A stretch of 11,426 bases of DNA from CAVQGF01 sp045807945 (GCA_045807945.1 JBJMGI010000027.1:1-11426), one strand, 5' to 3'; shown: positions 1 through 7,716, numbered from the stretch's first letter. The notes: generated by a model not told the origin, from the sequence alone. Numbers and translations are program-made.

Positions 1-75
1 CTTGGAGCCATAGACGGCCAAGCCCAGGATCAGGAGAAAATTTCCGACAACCTCGATGGAATAACGGAACCCCAC
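1..75 (-). CDS. Partial membrane protein ORF, running off the window edge
   Basis: Reading the minus strand leftward, a frame stays open from a TAA near 153 to the window edge and reads like protein: a charged stretch, then GFRYSIEVVGNFLLILGLAV, which ends in a hydrophobic segment fit for a membrane helix. The first plausible start is a GTG at 73-75, with a purine-rich AAGGTAGG about nine bases upstream. That gives 25 in-window codons with the frame intact to base 1. The readable stretch begins before the GTG, so the true start could be a non-standard codon or the piece could be the end of a decayed gene. No family can be named from so little sequence. Medium-low confidence. Confidence 0.35.
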   Translation of the reverse strand, partial: MGFRYSIEVVGNFLLILGLAVYGSK

Positions 76-292
76 AGCCAGAGGCCTACCTTGTTCGTCC
101 TTGCAATGTAAGAAGCGGCTGGATGCGGCTAGGTTGGTAAGCGGCGGGTATTACTGGCTTTGCCGGTCTCGGCTGTCGCTCTTTGGGAGGGCCCGGAAGT
201 ATTCTTCTCTCGAAGGAGGATACCGTCTCCCCAAATCTCGTGGCCGATCAATAAAGGCCCACAGCAGCACGCGAGAGAAATAGGCAGAAGAA

Positions 293-415
293 CTATTGAA
301 AAGAAAACCAGGCACCATCCATTCGCCCGTGCGCGAACGTGACCACAACACCGCTGAACATCGCACCCAGGGCGATGGCGCCGATTATGTGGACCGGACT
401 GTAGGATTCGGGCAT
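293..415 (-). CDS. Possible small single-helix membrane protein (40 aa), or front of a frameshifted gene
   Basis: An ATG lies 22 bases downstream of the HD-GYP stop codon. It opens a 40-codon frame whose first 30 codons favour G/C in third position and encode one hydrophobic helix (IIGAIALGAMFSGVVVTF) followed by AHGRMDGAWFSF. There is no good Shine-Dalgarno, only a GATGAAAAAG stretch. The frame stops within the T-rich run at 293-305. Just beyond, another minus-strand frame (to a TAA at 151-153) gives protein-like text (RVLLWAFIDRPRDLGRRY, REEYFRAL), so a frameshift in the run could have split an 85-residue protein. It may be co-transcribed with the HD-GYP gene. Bases 76-292 otherwise hold nothing I can support. 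Confidence 0.28.
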   Translation of the reverse strand: MPESYSPVHIIGAIALGAMFSGVVVTFAHGRMDGAWFSFQ

Positions 416-437
416 TCTTTTTCATCGGTACCAGCTA

Positions 438-2489
438 CTAATAAGGATAGGGCTCGATCTTCCAGCGCTCGTAGACTTTGGCCTCGAGGAAAACCTTGTA
501 GAGCTCGGGGTCGAGCTCGCCATCTTTGACGGAGAAGCGCAGGATGTCCAGCGCTTTTTCCAGGTTGACCGCCTTCTTATACGGACGGTCGGTGGCTGAG
601 AGGGCATCGAAGATGTCGGAGATGGTCATCATGCGTGTTTGCATGGGGATCTCGGCCGCACTCAGCTTATAGGGATACCCCAAGCCGTTCAGCTTTTCGT
701 GATGCCCACGCGCGATCTCCGGCACGTTGCGGATCTCTTTCGTCCATGGGATCTGCTGCAGGAAATTAAATGTGTGCACCACGTGCGACTCGATCTGCAC
801 GCGCTCACGATCGTCGAGTGAACCCTTGCGAATGGAAAGCAAGCGCACTTCGTCGCCGGAGAGCAACGGCTTCTGGGTGCCGTCGAAATCCAGATAGTTG
901 CGCGCGGCGATCTCCAGCAGCTTCTCGAAATTCCCTTCCGGCAACACGGTAGGCTCGTCGGACTTCAATACGGTGGCGAAGTGATCGTCGAGAGCCTTCA
1001 TCTGATCAGCGAGCTTCTGATCGAATTCCGGCTGTTTCTTCAGGAAGTCCTCGCGGCCTTTTTCCAGCGCGTATTGGAGCTGCGAGTTTAGGACCTCGGT
1101 CTGCATCGTGCGCTTCACGAACTGAAAGCGCTGTTCGATCAATTCAAGCTGCGAGGGATAAAGCTTCTTGGCCTTTACCAGCACTTCCTCGCGAACGCCG
1201 ACCTTTCCGAAATCGTGCAGCAGTGAGGCGTAGCGCAATTCGCGCATCTCCGAGCGCGAAAAGCGAACGTCCGCAAACAAGCCGCTATCAGCACGGTCAA
1301 CAGCCTCAGCCAATCCGACGGTTAGGTTTGCGACGCGGAAGCTATGACCGCTGGTGGTTGGGTCGCGCGACTCGATGGCCGTGACCGAGGCCTTCACGAA
1401 ACCTTCGAACAGGCGCTGGATCGATTCGTACAAGACGCTGTTTTCGTACGCGACCGCCGCCTGGCTAGCTAGGGACTGTACAACTTCCTGCTGCCGCTGG
1501 GTGAACGAGCGAACCTGCTCGGTGACAGTGGCCACGGAATTCAACTTGGCGCGGAATTCGCGCTTCGCGTTGATGAGCTGTACCACGCCCACCACTTCGC
1601 CCTGGGGATTGCGCATGGGCACAGCCAAAATCGATTTCGTGCGATAGCCGGAATCTTCATCGAACTTACGGTTGACGGTGTATTTCGAACCTTCCGGCAG
1701 GTGATAAGCGTCATCGAGTATCACCGCCGTCCCGTGCAATGCCACGAATCCGGCAATGGACTTCTCGCTGATGTCCATCGTGATCTCTTTGAAGGTCACG
1801 GGGACGGAATCGTTCTGCGCCAGCTTAAAGCGCAGCATGCGGATGGGCTTGCGCTCTTTCTTGTGCGCCGTTTCTTCCTTTGCCGCAAGCTTCTGGGAAT
1901 CGCTGAGCCCGACGGGATCTGTCTGCTCGACGAGATATAACGATCCGGCATCGGAATTCGTGATCTCGCGGCACTTGGTCAGGATCATGTCGAGCAACTT
2001 GCCGGCGTCGTGCTCGGCGCTAAGCGCCGCGCCGATCTTGTTGAGCTCGTCGATCTCTTTGGCCGCGTTGCTCAGCCGTTCCTGGCTCTCGCGCCGCGTC
2101 TGGTGCAAGTGGATATGGTCGAGCGCGTTATCCACCATGCGTTCGATAAGCTCCCCGGATGTCTTCAGCGGCAAGTAGGCGAAGACGGCGCCGTCAAGAC
2201 GTGGGTCTTTGAATTTTTCATCGGAGAGAGCGATCACACGAAAGTTTTGCGCCCGCATGCGCTCGCGGAACTGGCTGAGCAGCCGCTCGGAGGCGGTGAT
2301 CAGGATCCGGTCGACCTCGGCCGGATGTCCGTGCAGGTTCTCAAAAGGGATTTTGCGGAAGCGATGCACAGTAACGATCGCTTTTCGCGCGACATCGTCA
2401 GTCTCAAAAAAAGCTAAGAATGGCAACCCGCGGCCGGGTGGGGTGCTGACGCTCGGTTTTATGACCGCCGGGGTGCTCGCCGTGCTCAT
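438..2489 (-). CDS. GAF and HD-GYP domain protein, probable cyclic-di-GMP phosphodiesterase
   Basis: A 683-residue cytoplasmic signalling protein expected to hydrolyse cyclic-di-GMP. Residues 22-125 look like a degenerate receiver-like alpha/beta domain without a recognisable phospho-acceptor. A short helical linker follows, then a GAF domain (about 150-350) with an NRKFDEDSGYRTKS segment similar to nucleotide-binding GAF domains. The HD-GYP domain (about 358-665) keeps the catalytic set: H382, HDFGK at 425-429, H569, HHEKLNGLGYP at 596-606 and SDIFDALSATDRPYK at 624-638. The usual D before GxGYP is N601. About 110 extra, charged, helical residues (roughly 440-552) separate HDFGK from H569, which are normally some 30 residues apart. 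The ATG start has only a distant purine run (GGGAAGG) upstream. The gene diverges from the response regulator at 2745. No transmembrane segment is seen. Confidence 0.95.
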   Translation of the reverse strand: MSTASTPAVIKPSVSTPPGRGLPFLAFFETDDVARKAIVTVHRFRKIPFENLHGHPAEVDRILITASERLLSQFRERMRAQNFRVIALSDEKFKDPRLDGAVFAYLPLKTSGELIERMVDNALDHIHLHQTRRESQERLSNAAKEIDELNKIGAALSAEHDAGKLLDMILTKCREITNSDAGSLYLVEQTDPVGLSDSQKLAAKEETAHKKERKPIRMLRFKLAQNDSVPVTFKEITMDISEKSIAGFVALHGTAVILDDAYHLPEGSKYTVNRKFDEDSGYRTKSILAVPMRNPQGEVVGVVQLINAKREFRAKLNSVATVTEQVRSFTQRQQEVVQSLASQAAVAYENSVLYESIQRLFEGFVKASVTAIESRDPTTSGHSFRVANLTVGLAEAVDRADSGLFADVRFSRSEMRELRYASLLHDFGKVGVREEVLVKAKKLYPSQLELIEQRFQFVKRTMQTEVLNSQLQYALEKGREDFLKKQPEFDQKLADQMKALDDHFATVLKSDEPTVLPEGNFEKLLEIAARNYLDFDGTQKPLLSGDEVRLLSIRKGSLDDRERVQIESHVVHTFNFLQQIPWTKEIRNVPEIARGHHEKLNGLGYPYKLSAAEIPMQTRMMTISDIFDALSATDRPYKKAVNLEKALDILRFSVKDGELDPELYKVFLEAKVYERWKIEPYPY

Positions 2490-2554
2490 GAAAAGCGTTG
2501 CCGCCTTCCCTAGACTCGGGGATTCGGGGCCAACTATATCAAAAAGAGCTCCAG

Positions 2555-2680
2555 ATGCCCGAACACAATCTGACTCCCGCTGAAGTGCGGGCTGAGCTGT
2601 TCACGAAAGGAATCAACAGTATGCCAGTTAAGCAAGCAGAGTCCGAATCGGGCAATGGGAACATCCGTGCCGTCAATTAG
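2555..2680 (+). CDS. Possible 41-residue ORF ahead of the response regulator
   Basis: This plus-strand frame in the divergent intergenic region reads like protein (LTPAEVRAELFTKGINSMPV) and ends at a TAG 64 bases before the preferred TTG start of the response regulator. No convincing Shine-Dalgarno precedes its ATG. An internal ATG at 2622 has AAAGGA nine bases upstream and would give a 19-residue peptide. It could be a small upstream gene, a leader peptide, or the edge of a longer N-terminus lost by mutation. I do not recognise a family. The intergenic stretch also has TAGACT-N18-TATATC at 2511-2540 as a weak promoter candidate. Confidence 0.25.
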   Translation: MPEHNLTPAEVRAELFTKGINSMPVKQAESESGNGNIRAVN

Positions 2681-2744
2681 AACCGGCTACTCTCACCAGC
2701 CCTCCTCCTTGCATCTCACAAGAAGCGCCGGAAAGGGACACGAC

Positions 2745-3569
2745 TTGCCGAACCCAAAGCTGCTGTTCGTTGACGACGAATCCTCTATTCGCCTGACCCT
2801 GGCCGAGATCCTTCGGCATGAGGGCTTTGAGGTAACAGTGTGCGCCAGTGTTCCGGAAGCCATCGAGGCCATCAACAGCAACCGCTTCGACGTGTTGATC
2901 TCGGACTTGAACGTGGGCGAACCCGGTGACGGATTCACCGTGGTCAGCGCCATGCGCCGCGTGCAGCCGCACGTGATCACTTTCATTCTCACAGGCTACC
3001 CGGATTTTGAGAGCGCGCTCAAAGCGATCCGCAGCCAGGTTGACGACTACATCACGAAACCTGCGGACGTTCGTACGATGGTGAAGGCCATCCGCAAACA
3101 TCTGGCGAATCCCAAGCCGGTGCACGCACCCGTGCCGGTGAAGCGTGTCTCGGAGGTGCTGTTGGAGAATAAAGACGCCATCATCAAAGCCTGGCACGAG
3201 AGGGTGATCAAAGACAAAGACCTCGCCGCCATTAAGCTCACACGCAGCCAACGCATCAATCACCTACCCATCGTGGTTGAAAGGCTTTGTGAGCGCGTCG
3301 AGAACCATCCAGAAGAGGCGGACGAAAAAGCCTTGCGCGCCTCTGCCGAGCACGGGGCCACTCGGTTCGAGCAGGGCTACAGCATTCCTCAAATGATGAC
3401 GGAAGCGCGCATCTTGCAGCGCGTCATCTCGGAGACTCTGCAATCGCATTTACTGGTGATCGATATCAGCAGCCTTATCCCTGACATGGTCGCCATTGGC
3501 GAGGCGCTTGCCTCCCAATTGGAAGAAGCCATCCGCGCTTATCAGTTGAAAGAGCGGCGCGTCGCATAA
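2745..3569 (+). CDS. Response regulator: REC domain fused to an RsbRD-type helical domain
   Basis: I choose the TTG at 2745 as start. It has GGAAAGGGA six bases upstream and begins PNPKLLFVDDE, the normal edge of a receiver domain, giving 274 residues. An in-frame ATG at 2655 would add 30 residues that look unstructured and has a weak ribosome site. In the 274-residue numbering the receiver spans about 3-122, with acidic D10/D11, phospho-acceptor D54 (ISDLN), T83 and K105 (TKP). After a Pro-rich linker, residues 135-265 form an all-helical domain matching the RsbRD N-terminal sensor family (WHERVIKDKDL near its start, then HLPIVVERL and SAEHGATRFEQGYSIPQMM). No DNA-binding or enzymatic output is present, so signalling is probably by protein contact. 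The neighbouring divergent HD-GYP gene is a possible partner by location only. Confidence 0.93.
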   Translation: MPNPKLLFVDDESSIRLTLAEILRHEGFEVTVCASVPEAIEAINSNRFDVLISDLNVGEPGDGFTVVSAMRRVQPHVITFILTGYPDFESALKAIRSQVDDYITKPADVRTMVKAIRKHLANPKPVHAPVPVKRVSEVLLENKDAIIKAWHERVIKDKDLAAIKLTRSQRINHLPIVVERLCERVENHPEEADEKALRASAEHGATRFEQGYSIPQMMTEARILQRVISETLQSHLLVIDISSLIPDMVAIGEALASQLEEAIRAYQLKERRVA

Positions 3570-3591
3570 GCCTCGAAAAATCCTTTGACGG

Positions 3592-4110
3592 CTAGTTCCG
3601 GGTGATCTCGAATAGTACAGTCTTGCGAACCGAACCGTCGTGCGACTTCCACTCGGCGTTCTTCCAGAAGCGCGCGCCGATCTTCTCCAACGCCTTTTGC
3701 GATCTCCAATTCGTATCACCGACGACGAAGACCACCCGCTCGACGAACTTGAAGGCGTGGGCCAGCATTAGCTGTTTCATCTCGCGGTTGTACTCGCCTC
3801 CCCAATATGCACGCTGAAGAAACGTGTATCCCACCTCGACCTGGCTCTCTTCCGGCTTGAGGTCGCAGTAACGCGAGCTTCCGATGATCTTGCCGGTCTT
3901 GCGATCTATCACTGCGAAGGCGCCGCCCGACGCCATGCCGCCGTCGAAGTAGGTCCGGAAGACTTCTTTCATATAGCGAGTGTTCTCTGGATGCTGCTCC
4001 CAGATGAGCGGATCGCTCGCAGCGGCGAAGAGCTCATCGAAGTCGGCGGTCTTCAACGGACGCAGTTCGATGAGTTTGCCGGTCAGAGTTGGTTGCAGAT
4101 CGAATGGCAT
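3592..4110 (-). CDS. GNAT-family N-acetyltransferase, RimJ/RimL type
   Basis: A 172-residue single-domain enzyme expected to transfer an acetyl group from acetyl-CoA to an amine, possibly a protein N-terminus or a small molecule; the substrate is not predictable. The N-terminal strand ends in LIELRPLKTADFDELF, typical of the Acetyltransf_3 subgroup. Residues 91-110 (VEVGYTFLQRAYWGGEYNRE) form the acetyl-CoA-binding strand and turn, with RAYWGG standing in for the usual R/Q-x-x-G-x-G/A. The NWRSQKALEKIGARF segment (134-148) is the classic late motif of the family. Full length for the family. Only a weak AGG nine bases before the ATG serves as ribosome site. It converges with the REC-RsbRD gene across 22 bases that hold no hairpin terminator. 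Confidence 0.92.
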   Translation of the reverse strand: MPFDLQPTLTGKLIELRPLKTADFDELFAAASDPLIWEQHPENTRYMKEVFRTYFDGGMASGGAFAVIDRKTGKIIGSSRYCDLKPEESQVEVGYTFLQRAYWGGEYNREMKQLMLAHAFKFVERVVFVVGDTNWRSQKALEKIGARFWKNAEWKSHDGSVRKTVLFEITRN

Positions 4111-4163
4111 GGTGAAAACCTATGGATTGTCTCTGACAGCTAAAGGATTCGATTTGTTCCTCG

Positions 4164-4188
4164 CTCCATGCTGGAGTCGTCCTATAAT
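4164..4188 (+). promoter_or_regulatory. Promoter of the Ser/Thr kinase gene, with inverted repeat in the spacer
   Basis: A perfect TATAAT lies at 4183-4188, only 11 bases before the kinase ATG at 4200, and no Shine-Dalgarno sits between them. Transcription normally starts six to eight bases past the -10, so the mRNA would have a leader of only a few bases. CTCCA-TGC-TGGAG (4164-4176) is a perfect short inverted repeat just upstream of the -10 and could bind a regulator. No good -35 exists at 17 bases; TTGTTC at 4154-4159 is 23 bases away. Confidence 0.55.
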
Positions 4189-4199
4189 CGCGTGCGCCA

Positions 4200-6830
4200 A
4201 TGTTAACTGTCGGGAGAAAGCTCGGGCCTTACGAAATCGTCAGCGCAGCCGGTGCTGGTGGTATGGGCGAGGTCTATCGCGCTCGCGACACGCGCCTGGG
4301 CCGTGACGTTGCGGTGAAAGTGCTGCCTGAATCTTTGAGCGCCCAACCTGAGTTTCAGCAACGCTTCGAGCGCGAAGCACGGTCGATCTCCGCGCTGAGC
4401 CATCCTCATATCTGCGCTTTGTACGACGTGGGGCAGGACGGCGGGACTTATTACCTTGTGATGGAGTTCCTTGAGGGCGAATCGCTCGCTGACCGGCTGG
4501 CGAGGGGGCCGCTCCCGTGCGAGCAAGTGGTTCGGTATGGCATCGAGATCTGCGAGGCGCTCGATGCGGCGCACCGCCAAGGTGTAGTGCATCGAGATCT
4601 GAAGCCCGGCAACGTAATGATCACGCGGGCTGGGGCCAAGCTGCTGGATTTTGGACTGGCTAAACCCGCTGAGGCGGCGGTCGCGGCGACTTCCTCAGAA
4701 GTGATGACCGCGATGGCGACGAATCCCGCTAAGCCTTTGACCGACAAAGGTGCGGTGCTCGGAACGTTCCAGTACATGGCGCCGGAGCAGTTGGAAGGTA
4801 AGCCTGCCGACCAACGGTCCGACATTTTCGCGCTCGGCGCCGTGCTATACGAGATGGCGACCGGGAGACGCGCGTTCTCCGGCAAGACGCAAGCCTCGAT
4901 CATCGCGGCGATACTTGCGGCCGAGCCACCGCCGGTGACATCGGTGCAACCGCTTACTCCACCAGCCCTCGAGTTGCTGATAAGGACTTGCCTGGCGAAG
5001 GACCCTGAGGAGCGTTACCAGTCTGTGCATGATGTCCGACTGCAACTGAAACAGATCGCGACTGCGAGTGGCAGCGTGGTCGCTCCGATCAGTAAGCGGC
5101 GAAAACTTTGGCCTGCGCTGGCAGCGCTTGCTGCGCTTGTTGCCGTGACCTTGTTCTTTGTGGGACGAAGGCTAAGCGAACCGGCACCGCCCGCCCCCGC
5201 GTACCGAACTTCGCTGCTGCCTCCTTCGAACCATTCTTTCGTCGCATACGATTTCGCGCTCTCGCCTGACGGCACGCGTTTGGTGTTCAGCGCCAGCAGT
5301 CCGGACGGCGTCTCGAAGCTGTGGTTGAAAAATCTGGCGACGGATGCCAACACGGAACTCTTCGGAACCGATGGGGCGACGGGACCGTTCTGGTCCCCCG
5401 ACAGCAAGAACATCGGGTACTTCTCGGAGAATCGGCTTAACCGCATGGACATTCAGACCGGCGCCGTCCAGAGCCTGGCTCCAGCGGTTGTCGGTCGTGG
5501 AGGTACTTGGAGCAGAGAGGGTCAGATCATCTTCTGCAACGCCGTTGATAAAGGGCTCTCGCGTGTCCCGGCAAGCGGCGGACCGTTCGCGGAAGCGACC
5601 AAGCTCATCTCGCAGGGCGGCGAGAGCCAGCGCTTCCCTACGTTCCTGCGAGACGGCCGCCACTTTCTTTTCATCATTGATTGGTCCAATGATCATGACG
5701 GGCTGTACCTTGCTTCGATGGACGATCCAAGTCCGAAGCTGATCCAATCCGACGTTCATGGCACTCTCGCGCTGGTGAACGGACGATTATTTTTTGTCCG
5801 GGACGGCACCCTCTTCGCCCAGAAGTTCGATGAAGCGAAGCTCAAGCTGGTCGGAGACCCGGTGGCGGTGGTCGCGCAGGAGCTCGAACAGGACACTGGC
5901 TTCAGCCGCTCCGGATTCACCGTCGCTGAGAACGGCGCGATGGTTTTTCAATCACGCAAGTCGTACACCTCGCATCTGGTGTGGTTCGATCGCACAGGTA
6001 AAGAGCTGGAAACCGTGGGCCCACCGGCGCCATACCATCCCACCATTTCGCCCGACGGCAATCACTTAGCTATCACTCTCGACAGCGCCAGTGATGGGCA
6101 CATGCGCGTCCACGTCTTCGACCTGGTGCGTGGAACCATCACCAACATCACGCCGGATTCCACTCGCAGCGAAGCACCTGTTTGGTCGCCCGACGGGAAC
6201 TCGGTGGCCTACTCTTCGCGCGGCCCGCGCTCGGAATTGCGCGTGCGCGCTGCCGATGGCTCAGGCGACTCGACCAAGGTGGCTGAAAGCCCGCGCATCA
6301 TGACCACGGATTGGTCGCCGGATGGCCGCCACATTCTTTACATGAATTTTCTGAAAGGCGTTCCCGAACTGTGGACGTATGACGCGGTTGAGAAGAAGAA
6401 TGCGGCGCTGATACCCCCGCCCGCTGCCGAGGGGCAATTCTCACCCGACGGACACTGGATCGCTTACACCATCGGCGGAAACATCGAGCCGGGCATCTAC
6501 GTACAGCCGTTCCCTGGCCCGGGACCGCGCACCCAGATCTCGGTCTCTGGCGGCACGCAGTCGCGCTGGAGTCCCGACGGGAAGGAGCTCTACTACGTCG
6601 GCATCGGCAAACAGCTGATGGCGGTCTCCATCAAGACCGAAGGCGGCAAGCTGGTCGCTTCCCCTCCGCACCCGCTGTTCCGTACGCGCATGCACGCCAC
6701 TCGCTATGCCATCTTCCAGTATGACGTATCGCACGATGGCAAGCGCTTCCTGATCAATTCCCTTCCGCGCGAAGATGCTGCCGCTCCGCTCACTCTGCTG
6801 ACGGATTGGCAGGCGCAGACCGGGAAGTAA
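4200..6830 (+). CDS. Receptor-like Ser/Thr protein kinase with C-terminal PD40/TolB-type beta-propeller
   Basis: An 876-residue, Hanks-type kinase. The kinase domain covers about 11-285: Gly-rich loop GAGGMGEVY (18-26), catalytic K40 in VAVK, helix-C E59, HRDLKPGN (131-138), DFG (150-152) and APEQ (194-197). All catalytic residues are present and it is an RD kinase. A basic patch (SKRRK) precedes a single membrane helix at about 304-322, followed by a Pro/Ala linker. Residues 335-870 carry repeated W/F-S-P-D-G blades (for example at 354, 398, 617, 662, 705, 747 and 790), the PD40 repeats of a propeller that should lie in the periplasm and may sense a ligand. This layout is characteristic of acidobacterial kinases. 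The gene stands alone, with its own promoter upstream and a hairpin terminator after the stop. Substrates cannot be read from the sequence. Confidence 0.96.
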   Translation: MLTVGRKLGPYEIVSAAGAGGMGEVYRARDTRLGRDVAVKVLPESLSAQPEFQQRFEREARSISALSHPHICALYDVGQDGGTYYLVMEFLEGESLADRLARGPLPCEQVVRYGIEICEALDAAHRQGVVHRDLKPGNVMITRAGAKLLDFGLAKPAEAAVAATSSEVMTAMATNPAKPLTDKGAVLGTFQYMAPEQLEGKPADQRSDIFALGAVLYEMATGRRAFSGKTQASIIAAILAAEPPPVTSVQPLTPPALELLIRTCLAKDPEERYQSVHDVRLQLKQIATASGSVVAPISKRRKLWPALAALAALVAVTLFFVGRRLSEPAPPAPAYRTSLLPPSNHSFVAYDFALSPDGTRLVFSASSPDGVSKLWLKNLATDANTELFGTDGATGPFWSPDSKNIGYFSENRLNRMDIQTGAVQSLAPAVVGRGGTWSREGQIIFCNAVDKGLSRVPASGGPFAEATKLISQGGESQRFPTFLRDGRHFLFIIDWSNDHDGLYLASMDDPSPKLIQSDVHGTLALVNGRLFFVRDGTLFAQKFDEAKLKLVGDPVAVVAQELEQDTGFSRSGFTVAENGAMVFQSRKSYTSHLVWFDRTGKELETVGPPAPYHPTISPDGNHLAITLDSASDGHMRVHVFDLVRGTITNITPDSTRSEAPVWSPDGNSVAYSSRGPRSELRVRAADGSGDSTKVAESPRIMTTDWSPDGRHILYMNFLKGVPELWTYDAVEKKNAALIPPPAAEGQFSPDGHWIAYTIGGNIEPGIYVQPFPGPGPRTQISVSGGTQSRWSPDGKELYYVGIGKQLMAVSIKTEGGKLVASPPHPLFRTRMHATRYAIFQYDVSHDGKRFLINSLPREDAAAPLTLLTDWQAQTGK

Positions 6831-6851
6831 TCGAAAGTTTTCGCGCAGCAA

Positions 6852-6882
6852 AATGGCGCCGAACTCGGCGCCATTCTTATTT
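6852..6882. terminator. Bidirectional intrinsic terminator between convergent genes
   Basis: A perfect 10-bp stem (AATGGCGCCG/CGGCGCCATT, 6852-6875) with an AACT loop is followed on the plus strand by TCTTATTT, which ends the kinase transcript. On the minus strand the same hairpin is followed by TTGCTG, a shorter T run, so it can also end the convergent exported-protein transcript. Confidence 0.85.
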
Positions 6883-6903
6883 GCTGATCTGCGATTCCCT
6901 AGA

Positions 6904-7428
6904 TTACAGCGCTCCCAAGATCTGGTTGAGCAAGTTAACGATCTGCTGCAACGCGCCGCTGAGTCCTGGGCCATTCAACAGATTGGCGACCGAGCACAGC
7001 AGGTTACCGAGCAGATTGCCCGAGCCCGTTTGTCCGGTGATGGTCAGATTGATCTGGTTCAAATCAACCACCAGTCCGAGCAGGTTCAGGTGAAGCGGCC
7101 CGAGTGTGAGGCTAAGGATGTTGCAGCTCGGATCGACCGTGGCTACAGGTACCACCACCGGCGTCGCGACGTTCTGGACCGTGCCGGTCGAGGGATCCGT
7201 CACTGCGGCGACCAAGGTGCCAAGAGCGACTAACTTACCTCCCTGGTTAGCAAACTTATGGACGGTGAGCGTCCCGGTGACGTTGCTGCCATCGCTCGCC
7301 GTCCCTGAGACGGGCAGCGTCAGGCTGGGAAGTGAGCTAGTGTTTTGCGCTTGCGCCGGCATTGCGGGCATCAGAATGATGCCCATCAGTAGCGCGATGA
7401 GCGCGAGAGCTGTTGTTTTCTGTTTCAT
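6904..7428 (-). CDS. Exported protein of unknown function with Leu-rich C-terminal motif
   Basis: The ATG at 7426-7428 is chosen over an upstream in-frame start (7503) because GGAG lies five bases before it and a classic signal peptide begins there: MKQK, a hydrophobic core to about residue 22, then PAQA-Q as probable signal peptidase I site near 27. That gives 174 residues, about 147 mature. The mature part starts with a Ser/Thr-rich strand-forming region (TGTLTVHKFANQGGKLVALG, 51-70). It ends in a conserved-looking block, LTLGPLHLNLLGLVVDLNQI (107-126) and GNLLGNLLCSVANLL (137-151), with many Leu/Asn residues. Two cysteines (C102, C145) could form a disulfide once exported. I recall this C-terminal pattern in exported hypothetical proteins of Actinobacteria and Acidobacteria, with no known role. 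It converges on the kinase gene. Confidence 0.85.
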   Translation of the reverse strand: MKQKTTALALIALLMGIILMPAMPAQAQNTSSLPSLTLPVSGTASDGSNVTGTLTVHKFANQGGKLVALGTLVAAVTDPSTGTVQNVATPVVVPVATVDPSCNILSLTLGPLHLNLLGLVVDLNQINLTITGQTGSGNLLGNLLCSVANLLNGPGLSGALQQIVNLLNQILGAL

Positions 7429-7599
7429 GAGTTCTCCGTGGGGATTCTCGTCTCCCCGGCTGGGCCGCAGGGTTCGGCAGTGGAATGTCGATAAGGGCTG
7501 CATTGCTCACCCAAGTTTTTGGCGTACTGGTGAGATGAAGGGGTGGCAACATTGGCCAGCGCGCCCAAAAATGCCTCTCTGGGCGGAGATGAACGCCAG

Positions 7600-7716
7600 C
7601 TACCTTGGGGTGAGTTCTGCTAGAAGGTGGTAAATCTTGGCAAGGAGCCAAGTGACGGGATAAAGGGTGATCTCGCCTACCGCGTCTAAGACGAACTCGA
7701 GAACAATTTCCAGCAC
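7600..7716 (-). CDS. Possible 38-residue hydrophobic small protein
   Basis: After a GTG at 7714-7716 the minus strand encodes 38 residues, LEIVLEFVLDAVGEITLYPV continuing to WLLAKIYHLLAELTPR, before a TAG. The peptide is amphipathic to hydrophobic and reads like protein, but no Shine-Dalgarno precedes the GTG and third-position G/C is only moderate. It lies 57 bases after the stop of the RGNPNWG gene on the same strand and may share its transcript. The rest of the stretch from 7429 to 7773 shows no gene or clear promoter; a six-bp inverted repeat at 7562-7585 lacks a T tract. No family is recognised. Confidence 0.33.
   Translation of the reverse strand: MLEIVLEFVLDAVGEITLYPVTWLLAKIYHLLAELTPR

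Noticed and set aside
1756..2178. Plus-strand ORF of 140 codons opposite the HD-GYP gene
   Set aside because: Serine/leucine-rich mirror of the GAF-domain coding strand with no ribosome site or motif.
2673..3263. Minus-strand ORF of 196 codons opposite the REC-RsbRD gene
   Set aside because: The plus strand encodes an intact receiver with all active-site residues; the antisense translation shows no domain.
7562..7585. Six-bp inverted repeat CGCCCA/TGGGCG as a terminator
   Set aside because: The loop is 12 bases and no T tract follows on either strand.
7106..7633. Plus-strand ORF of 175 codons across the exported-protein gene and its upstream region
   Set aside because: The minus strand has a signal peptide and good ribosome site, and the plus translation has no protein-like organisation.
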